The notes under the pieces were generated by a model. It searched no databases and was not told the DNA's origin. It worked only from the letters and a program-made list of their open reading frames with translations. A stretch of 64,000 nt of DNA, taken from positions 8,738,429-8,802,428 of the forward strand of contig OZ037769.1 in assembly GCA_964035545.1 (NCBI GenBank). The letters are read 5' to 3'. The translations under genes were made by a program, and so were the position numbers. How positions within the stretch are numbered: position 1 is the first letter of the stretch; every line of letters begins with the position of its first letter. This stretch comes from Bugula neritina (Eukaryota; Bryozoa; Gymnolaemata; Cheilostomatida; Bugulidae). This document shows positions 10,974-21,000 of the stretch, one piece after another.

Positions 10974-13747
10974 ATGGCCACTAAAGTGTTCCAAAATTTG
11001 AGGCACCAATTCGCGAAGGGTTCTACCAGAAACTATGCTCATGCCGGTTCTCATGAAGAGCATGTAGCAACTGGTAAGTAGTGTATTTTACTTCATAATT
11101 ATTGTTTTACTTATACAATGTCCATTGGGCGAGAAACAGGCACCATTGGCCATAGTCATAGTGATAGTGATAAAATCATAATGATAATGATAGTGATATT
11201 CATACTGATAGTGATAGCCATACTCATAGTGATGGCTTTGACTCATCCTGTTGAATCAGAGTCGAACAGTGTCAGTCTGAGAGTCAGAGTGGGTCTCTGA
11301 TGGTTACTTTGACTTAGAGTTAGTGTTGCAGTTAGCATTACTCCAAGTTTAACTCTTACTCCTAGTCCTAGTCTTAGTCTTAAACTTGAAGTCTTTCACT
11401 CTGACTCACAGTCACTGTTACTGGGCTCCTCGTAGTCAATCACAATGTCATATGTAAGTGTTACAACTTACAGTTACAGTTATCACTTAAACTTAATGTT
11501 ATTCTTATACTTATACTAATATTCATATTGACAATATGAGTGTGAGTATCGGTGTTACTGTTAGTGTTAGTGTTACATCTGTACCACTACTAGCTCTAGC
11601 TCTAAGTCATGAGTAAGTCTAAGAGTAACTTAAACTATAAGAGTAAAACTAAAAGTTTTAGAATTGGAAACTCTTGTAGTAATGGTGTAACTCAAGCTGT
11701 ATCACTTCCGGTATGATGGTTGTTGTGACCGACTATCACTATGACTATGAGTACATTTAAGTGTATGTCAATGTGAGTGTAGACTGTTGGTGTAGGTTAA
11801 GTTAAGGTATAAACTATGGCTTTGGCTTTGACTTTGGCTTTCAGGCTGAGAGTAACAGTGTGTCAGACTCCCAAGTCCAACTCCAGGTATTGCTATGGCT
11901 TATCATTATCATTATGATAATACCATTGACTTATTGAGTCTGAAACTGCCTACTGGTACTGGTATACTAATTCATAATCACCGAAACTTGGCTGTGAAAC
12001 TAATTGAATAATTGTGGTTTTGTCAATATCAATACGAATATTAATATTATTATGTTTATTGCGATTATAGTAACTGTTAGACTTAGTATTAGTATTGCAA
12101 AAAAGTGGTGAAGACCTAAGCTTCAGTTTGACTGTAAAATTGAAAGTAAATTTTCGTGTTACTTTTTAGTTACTACAGTAAAGTGATTACATTTACTGAT
12201 GGCGATAACTCATTGCAAAATGCTGTTGGCAGTCTGATTAACTGTAATGGTCTGTCTCTAATTGATCACTAATTAATTACTAATACAAATTGTAATGTAA
12301 CTACATATTTCACATTATTCATTGACTTTAGGACTGAAATAATGATGTGTGTTTTAAATTTAAAATTTTGGTTTTGTTGATAACAATGCTAATAATTATA
12401 TGACTGCTAAGTTTATTTAAAGAGAAATTGGCAACATCCGTTCATATCAATGATTATTATTATAATGATTGAGTGAATCTAATTCTGCGACATCTAAAGA
12501 CTGAGATTTAGGGTAAAAATATTAAAGTATAATGCTTTACTGAATAGAGCAATATATTGTTTTGATTTCCAGTGCATTATTTGATATATCTATATTTTAC
12601 CGATATACAGTGCTCACCATGGCCTGTATAACTTTATAATTGTTTGGCTATTGTTATTATGTTTCATAATATCTTAGTTACCTTTACTCTGTTACCACTA
12701 TATTTATATATCAATAACTGAATACACCATTATAATATCTTGCTTCTGAAAATTGTATGCAGCCAAGCTTTAGAAATAATTTGGGCCTGTGATAATGATG
12801 TGTCATGTATTTTATTTCTCAGCCAACTATATACCCACACCAACATGTCCAAACCTGTCAGCATATTGAATACAGAGCTCTTTTTATTGGTCAAAATGTC
12901 GTCAGTATTAGTAATTGGTTTAAAAGTAGTTGATATTAATAACTTTTAAAAGAGCATTGAACTGTTGAGACTGAAACATGTTGCCTTTTGTAGCCCGTAG
13001 ATGGAAGTTGATGACATACTTTTTGGTCCCTCCTGCGCTATTAGCTACCTGGTATAATGCCTTTTATATCTCAGAACATCACCAGAGACCAGAGTATATT
13101 GAGTATGATCATCTCAGAATACGAACTAAGGTCAGTTTTTTCATGTCTGCGTAAATACAAATTGTTTAGTTTGTACTTCTCTATAGATTCTAGAACTTTA
13201 GCTATGAAAACAGTTTGTTGCTAAGCTGATAGACCATGTTAAATGGCTACAGGGTTCATATGTCTTTCATAATACTATGAATACATAGTATTATGAAGGG
13301 TTAATACACCTGCAACGTTTCTCAAAAAGTGATCATATTAAAAAGAAGTAGTGCAAACACAATTTGACTTACAGAAATCTATAGTTTAATTATTTAGCTT
13401 TGTGATCAGCTGTGAACCATTAGTTTCAAGGCACATTTAAAATAGTTCTCAACTTGCACTTATAGTGGTATTGCTGGACATTTAATGGTTCGAAACAATG
13501 ATCTGTTGGGCTAACGCAACATGTTATGGATTGCATTCATTATAGTTTACAGTGTAGGCCATGTGAGTTTTGTTTTATTCCCGTAATGCAATATTTGCAC
13601 ATTTAAATCGGTTCGACATGCAATACGCAAATAATTTGTGCTGTTTAGGCATTTCCTTGGGGTGATGGAAACCATACACTCTTCCACAATCCTGAGATGA
13701 ACGCAGTACCCGGAGTGGGTTATGAAGCAGACCCCCCACACCATTAG
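10974..13747 (+). CDS. COX6A: Cytochrome c oxidase subunit 6A, mitochondrial, 3 exons
   Basis: A nuclear-encoded structural subunit of respiratory complex IV with one transmembrane helix in the inner membrane. Exons: 10974-11073, 12994-13130, 13649-13747. Phases join to a complete 111-aa protein, a normal length for the family. Exon 1 encodes a basic, Arg-containing mitochondrial presequence ([13 protein letters not shown]...). Exon 2 carries the helix ([18 protein letters not shown]) and the signature [15 protein letters not shown]. Exon 3 has [17 protein letters not shown] and ends ...DPPHH-stop. These blocks are diagnostic of COX6A. Intron 1 (1.9 kb) is filled with degenerate hexamer DNA. 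The gene follows TAF3 on the same strand after 550 bp and converges on the homeobox gene. Confidence 0.95.
11118..12110. repeat. Degenerate period-6 array (COX6A intron 1)
   Basis: About 1 kb of words of six bases sharing a core such as nnTAGT, nnGATA, nnTACT, for example CATAGTGATAGTGATA then CCTAGTCCTAGTCTTAGT. The phase is kept over long distances although the words drift. It shows no coding pattern and is not a simple microsatellite. Confidence 0.6.
13266..13298. repeat. Perfect-arm palindrome (COX6A intron 2)
   Basis: TTCATAATACTATG is followed after a few bases by CATAGTATTATGAA, able to form a hairpin with a tiny loop. It could be the tips of a small MITE or a chance AT palindrome; no function is claimed. 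Confidence 0.6.
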
Positions 13748-14574
13748 TACAGTTACCTTCTTGATTCTTAAGGTAAGCTTTTCTTTGCTGGCTGATGAGG
13801 AACTGTAAATTATAAAGTTAGTGACTGTACAGGAGAATGTTCCATCATGCAATTATAGTTTCAGGCAGACCTTGGTCATTGGGTGAAACCTGCGCTATTA
13901 ATTACTAGTTCTAAATTGAGTCAAGTTATGGAATATTTGAAGAAATACTTTAAAACTGCAAAAAAATGTTAGGATTTACCTCAGGCTCTTTTTTTGTATC
14001 TCTCAGCCGGGCATGTTATCATTAACCTAACCACACTGATTTAATAGTGTAGTTGTAAATAGGTTCCTTGGATTTTATTATAAAGTTTACATTCATTGTA
14101 GTATGCCTATTAGTGTGTCCCAGCCTCAAGATTTTTCAAGGGAAGATAACTTCTATCATGCAGCAAACATGCGACCTTTGAAATGTCATTTCCTATTTCT
14201 AATGTTCGCAACTTCCCTAAATTTTATGATGAATGATTAAGCTTTTGGCAGATCTGTTCTTATCATAGTTTAGATGATGTTCAGATATGTCCCAACTTTT
14301 TTCACAATTTCATTTCAGCTTGTTTTTCTTTCATCCTGGTAGGATTCTGGCAAGAAATTATTCTGCTTTACCACTGTAGTAAGTAATCATGGACAACCAT
14401 ATGTTTAACCCTGTTCTTGTTTATTTTATAGAAATGTTTAGGAGTGGTTTTGTTGCGTATGATAGCTGACATAAAGAGAATACAAGAAAGTTTCGCCTTC
14501 AACTTCTTGGAGGATTTGTAATGGTCTAAAAGTTTTACTAATTATATTCACATATTTATATAATAGAGAAAACT

Positions 14575-14580
14575 AATAAA
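14575..14580 (+). promoter_or_regulatory. Candidate poly(A) signal of COX6A
   Basis: AATAAA on the plus strand, 0.83 kb after the COX6A stop. It is the first good match noticed, so the 3' UTR may be long or may contain a further non-coding exon (an acceptor-like site precedes about 14,432). Confidence 0.4.
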
Positions 14581-14600
14581 ATTTCATTAACATTAACAGT

Positions 14601-14606
14601 TTTATT
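14601..14606 (-). promoter_or_regulatory. Candidate poly(A) signal of the MKX-like gene
   Basis: AATAAA on the minus strand (TTTATT on plus), 457 bp past the MKX-like stop. It lies about 25 bp from the convergent COX6A signal, so the two transcripts would overlap or abut tail to tail. Confidence 0.4.
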
Positions 14607-15062
14607 AATTTTGTGTTGCGCGACATAAAAGTAACATACATACAATTGATATATATATACAATAAGAATAATATAGTGTGCAGCAAAACAAATCTGAGGG
14701 CATCACGTAAGATAGTATACAATATATAGCACCAATGCAACTATGTCAAGCAATAAACAAGTAAATTGACACAAAATGTACATTTTGTAAGGTATATAAG
14801 CAATGAAAGGAAGACTAAAAAGCTAACTGTACAAGAAGTGACTATTGGTTTTATACAAACAAGACATGACTGAGAAATCATTTCATTTAACAGATGAATG
14901 GCAAAAATTATAAAAATGCTTAGTAATTGGCTGTGTCGCACTTTAATAAACCTAGAGAAAAATGTTTCATATAGACGAGGGAAGAACTCTCAAAGTAACC
15001 TGCATATTTCTAATTGGCATGTTTCAAGGACTGAGTGTGGGTGGACTGTGCTTGTTTGCTAG

Positions 15063-18000
15063 TCAACGGTGACCCAAGGCTAGATATGTCAGAGCACGAA
15101 CTGCACTCAGCTCTTTGTCGTTCAGAGACCTACAATTTATAACATTGTGATAGTTACACTTCAAGGTACCTCTTCACAGGCACAAATAGAACCTATTCTT
15201 GAAAAATCATACATACATGTTGTGAGGAAGCTCCACATTGTAGGACGGCGACGATGAACCATTTCTATTAACATGCACTTGTGTGGAAGCTGCAGAACGA
15301 AAGTAAAACAGTTATCATATTGATAAAGAAAACAATTTTTATTATACGCGAATAGCCCAACAGGTGGCTAGTTTTTATATAAATAAAACTGAATCAACAT
15401 GTCATTTATAAGCAAGATATGTATGCATGTCTTAGATTCATTTACTAGTGGTAACGACAAATATTATTGAAAAATTGTGTCTAATATCTATTTAATCTAA
15501 TTACAATAAAATATATGAAAATTGATAGATCTTTCAATTTCTAAAATAATGAAAATACTCTCAAAAGATAATGAAAAACAGAATGAGTTAAGATGTGAAC
15601 CAATAGATGCTCTGAGATAGACACTCACTAGGTGTAGGCTGATCGAGTAGAGATTGCTGATAGTGAGTCACAGAACTTGCATCATCCTCATGATCTGCCG
15701 ATGAGAGTGAGTCATATCTGTGAATAGGATTGGCAGATATTTCTGGATAATGTGAGGTGCTGTGGCCATACCTCAGAGTGTCATTCAAATACCTTTGTAG
15801 TATACTGTGTTTGTTTTCACCCTATAAACAACATAATGGACATATAGTTGCAGAGGGTTGGACCTTATGTACTTTGGAAGGTTTTCTTTAATAAAAGATA
15901 AACTAACCAGTCTTCGCCATCTCTATAAAGTAAAACCACCATCTTTTTTATACTACAACAGTAAAGTAGTTCAAAAATATCTATTAAGTTAAAGTGCAAT
16001 ACTGAGTTCAGTTTGTCAAAACACATAGATTTCATCCATCTTTTTATATTAATTGTTTAAAAACCAATTATTTTAGTTTAAAAACCAATTATTTCAGTTT
16101 AAAAGACATAACATATCAATTGTATAATAAGCTGTCAACACACACGAGCTAAATTAATAGAGAAATCATTATAGTCATAATACCATGATAAAACGATAGC
16201 AGTCTGCTCGTGCAGTTTACTACTGAGCTAGAATTCTAGTAAGCTGCATAACATGTTTTGAGCACGTTTTGATGTAATGATATTATAGCAGAAAGATGAA
16301 AGATATGTAATTTTAAATGTTCAACTCTTGATAAGTTAGTGCTATAATTTGCTGCATATGTAGAAACTTACATTATTATCGATTGTTGTTTAATGTTCTA
16401 TTTATAACTCTATCTAATACCAGCAGGATATTCTTATAGATAGCACTTAATTTAGAGAAAATATAGCGTACAACAACTATATTATCAGTCACAAACAACA
16501 TGTTTATATATTATATACTAGCATAATTGATTTTAGATTGCCACATTAAATACATCTCTAGTAACTTGCTTACAGCTGGCTTAGTCATATAGCAAACAGC
16601 AATGGTTCCATGCCTGCTGCTGCTTAGCACTTACTATATTACCAAAAAGCTGGAGGTCTGTCGATTGGTGGATGTGAAAAAAAAACATTAACTTACAGAT
16701 TGACATTGTCATTTGAATGCATGGTGTGTTATAACATATCCCACCCAGTAGACCTCCAGCCTTCCAGTGCTATAGAACAAACTAAGCAGTGCAGAACCTG
16801 CCAGAGAAGTTGAGATCCCTTGATGAAGGAGGTACAACTTCAACTCCACCAAAATCCTGGGCCATACAGAGATTTCTACTCATGCTCACTAATGTAAATG
16901 TTACTATTATTACAAAGGTGAAGTATCAGAATATCTAGATCACAACATTGATCTACAAAGTGGGAGCTATTGTTACTTAAACAAGTAGTGTATGAGGAAC
17001 GCCAACCTGCGGATAGACAGAGGGTTCTGGTTCACCCGCCTTCAGCCTTCTCCTGGCATTGCAAAACCAATTATTAACCTGCAAAAGTTCATTGATTAAA
17101 GTAATAATTCTATAGGAAGTGAAACAAGGAAGAAAGTTTAATGTTACATGAATATATAATATTGCAAACACTAGCAAAAAGCTAATTGCAAGAAAATAAA
17201 AAATTGAGAAATTATATACCATGTTTCCAAGATTAATTTTATGCAAAATTGATTTTCAAAGAAGCTATAGCCCCATAAAGAAAACTTCTTGATGTCTTTC
17301 TACAGTTACCAAAATATGCACCACTTTATGATTCTATGGTTTTGCAAGAAGAAAATGTGGCGGGTTTGAAATAGAATTATGTTTTTTTAGACTAAAACTG
17401 CAGCTCCTTTCTTGGAGTATGTAATTATCATAACATGTAGACATCATATTAAAGAATCCCTGACACACTTTACTTATATAGCACGAAAATATTCATCTAT
17501 ATCTTAGCTATCACTAGACCACCCCTTTGAGGGTGGATGGCTAGACTATTTTGTTTTATAACAAGATTAGTGCATGCATGTCCAGAAAACTTTCGGATTT
17601 CTAAGCTCTCAGTGCACACGTATTACGCCGGTTTCCGGTCTGCTTCGAGTCCTAGTTACTATATAACTAATAGTAATAATTGCATACTTTCACAGCATTT
17701 TATTTTTAGCCACTGCAACACACAGATAAATCACTAAACTGACATAAATTTTAAAACACAGAGTACAACTAAGGCTCAATGAAAAAAACAAATGATACCA
17801 TTTTATTATTGATATTAAGAGCTAAAGTTACTTCCGTTAGAAATTTTGAGCATCGGAAAAATGAAATAGCCTCACCCTCACGATGTAATTAGAACGGGTG
17901 GCTAAGTACGGGGATAACACGATATTGTTGAAAGAAATTAGCTAAATCCAACGAGTGGTAAACTTTTCTATAAAACATTACAAATAATTGCATATTCAAT

Positions 18001-21000
18001 TATGTAACTTATTACGCTTCCAAATAGATTATCATTACCGTAACCGGATATTACCAATATAACCTGTGCCTAGTAGTACTACTACTAGTAGTAGTCGCTC
18101 GCTATCTATATAAATTAGATTTCATATTCATATTGCCATTGGACTCTAATGAACAAACTTATTACCTATATTACTAGTTACACTTACTGTCGACATGACT
18201 ACACGAATGGCTTCAAGTTCTAAAGGCAAATGCAAAAGAAGAGTGTGTGAAGCTGCAATGTGTTCGTACAAGGAAAAACACATGTTTAAACGGCCTGCTG
18301 ATACTGCGTGTGGTGAAAAATGGACCAAGTTTGTCAATACGAAAAGAAAAAACTTTCTGCCTGATAACAACTCTCGTTTGTGTTTTCAGCATTTTGGTGA
18401 TGAACAATTTACAAACATGGGCATGTATAAAACAAAACTCATTAACATGTAAGTGAATAACTCACTCAAACTCATAGTCATAGTGATACTGACTAATGAC
18501 TTAGTGATTGTGATATAATTAGACGATAGGCTAATGATAGTTTTTTTAATGTTGATTTTCAACAATAAGTATAGCCTAACTATAACTATCAACTAGTATC
18601 AAGTATTACTACAAGTTGGTATAAGTCAATAGGATTGTCATGACCGTGTTGATTCAATTTCATGTGACTATGACATAAACTTGCAAGTACAAGTTTGCAT
18701 TTATGATTTACACGATAACCATTATTGTAAGGAAATTCATTTATAATGGCGATAATATGAAAGACTTATGATTATCAGAATGTGTCATAGTCACTTGGAT
18801 ACATACCATTAATATTATGATTCATACGCACTGATACTCATGCTATGAGTATGATACTGGTAATGGTGCCCATCATCAATACCAGTAAAAATTAATGGTA
18901 AATATTGTTCACTTATTGAAAGAATAAAAATTCATTGTCTTTGATTTACTCTTTAGATTGCATTTAGAGAAAACAGCAGTCCCAACTATTCATTTAGTGG
19001 AAACTGAGGGTGCAACTGGATGCACTCCATTAACTCCTCGGAAACAAAGTCAGCAGGCGGCCACTATCACACCTAAAGAAGCTCGCTGGTTAAAAAGAAC
19101 AGACCCTGGTTCTGTAAGGATTATAATATTGAAAATGCGATCTTGAGCAATAAAATTGAAATATGATATAGACAGCAATTGAGATTTTCTGCAGCTGTTT
19201 CAATAATACTTTTCCAGTTACCTTCATATATAATAATATTTTAGAGCTTTGCCAAGTCAAACAAAAAAACCAGCTCTCCATCGTAAGCCAGAAAAGAAGG
19301 GCCTACAGAAAGGAATAGGACACAACAAATATGTGCAAACACCTAAAAGGATGCAGAAAAAGATTAGAAGCAAAGCTGTTCAATGCTGGTATATAGAAAT
19401 ATGGCGAAATAGTATTGTTCACTTAGCTCAAAAACTGAATTCATAGCTTTTCTACATATTTATTTTTATTTAAAATGCATGTTCTAATGCAACAAAAAAC
19501 CAAATATTTTTGTGTAATGGAAATAATATTTTTAATTTTCCACCTCAAGGTGTGTCAAAAATAAATTTGGACAATATATCTACTTGTAGTCTCAGTTTCC
19601 ATTGAAATGTAGATATTGTAGAATATGATCTTAGAGTCACTTGAAAAGTTCAGCGCAAAAATAGTCACCATATTGAAGTATATTCACCATTATTGCAACT
19701 CAAACTCAACGGTAAATTAATTTCAAAGGTCAGGGAGATTGCAAATAATGAGGTTTATTCTCATAGTAAGCTGTACACACTACAAGAGGCAGTAGCAACT
19801 GACTGCTACTAAAAATCACCAGAGTGTTAATGTTCATAAATCTTCATTGTACACGAATTTGCTGAACATCCATTCAGCAAATTCTTCCTCATCTTCAGTT
19901 GGGGGGAATGTAGCTTGCACCCAATCGTATAAGCAAGCTGGTAAAGGGCGTCTCTCACCCTTTTTAATATCTGGAAACAGCCAGAACACCAAAAACCGGT
20001 AGCTGCAGAACCTTTTTTTAGTGTTGAGAGAATGGGCCTTCTCATCAAACAAATCATCTACCAAAATAAATGATTGGCTAAATAATCAAGTAAGACTATC
20101 TAGAAAAACTAACAATGACAGTTACTGATCTACAGTAGCAATTGACTAACCATGATATCTCAGGTAGCTGCTGTATGCAACTTCTAATACAGCTGGTTGC
20201 GTCAATTGCTGTACTCCCGGGTGCTGTGTTATACATTCCATGCTGCTATCTAATCGAAGGTTTGCAGCATGATCACGGCAACAAACAGACTGTTCCACTG
20301 TAGGCTGATTTTGGCAGCGGTGGCAAGTGCACCACTCCGTGGCTGGCCTTATATTTTTCTACAAAACAAACAAGCTTTTCTAAAAACGTTATTACCAGTA
20401 TCATCCACATTAAGTCCATTGATTACTGTGTCTAAATTTGTTTCCTGTATGTTTCTTTGTATTGAAAATTGAGTCCAATGAGGCTGAAGTTTGAAAATAC
20501 TTTAAAATCATGGGTTTTAAAATATTCCAAGTTTGCATTACTGTTCAAACTATTTTTATATTTATAGTTGAAAATTAATTAGATTTTTTATATCAAAACA
20601 AACTCATAATTTTTGCTATGAAATAAACTAATTTTCAGAAATTTTAAAATATTTTATTGTTGTTAGTACTATATGTTATACTATAAAAGCAGAAATTCAG
20701 AGAAATAGGGGGCTTAGAAATAAAATACTAAATGCTATCATCGTGAATGCAAGTTTCACATGATTATGTATGTGATTAACTTATTTTGTTAAGGATCGGT
20801 ATAACCACAATTACAATAAAAGTGAATAATAATTATCATTATTATGCATTTATAAAAATACGGTCTTTCCCTTGACTTAAATTATCAGGTAAATCTAACT
20901 ACAAATAATTAATACTAATACCTGTATTGGTAGTAGTAATAACAAAATTAGTATTGATCAAATATTTAATTACTTGACTGGAATTTGTAATCATTAAATT

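Noticed and set aside
14432-14520. Possible extra 3' exon of COX6A (plus strand)
   Set aside because: Acceptor-like site and a short open frame only; COX6A is already complete at 13,747.
15010-15062. Alternative last MKX-like frame ending HTQSLKHAN
   Set aside because: It requires a phase that creates a stop in the preceding exon; the other frame joins in phase and ends in the conserved LSAVRALTYLALG motif.
16750-16880. Possible MKX-like exon (minus strand) reading ILVELKLYLLHQG
   Set aside because: Weak resemblance to the W-A-L-R-I-K-L-Y block; phases and donor do not fit cleanly with the flanking exons, so it is not annotated.
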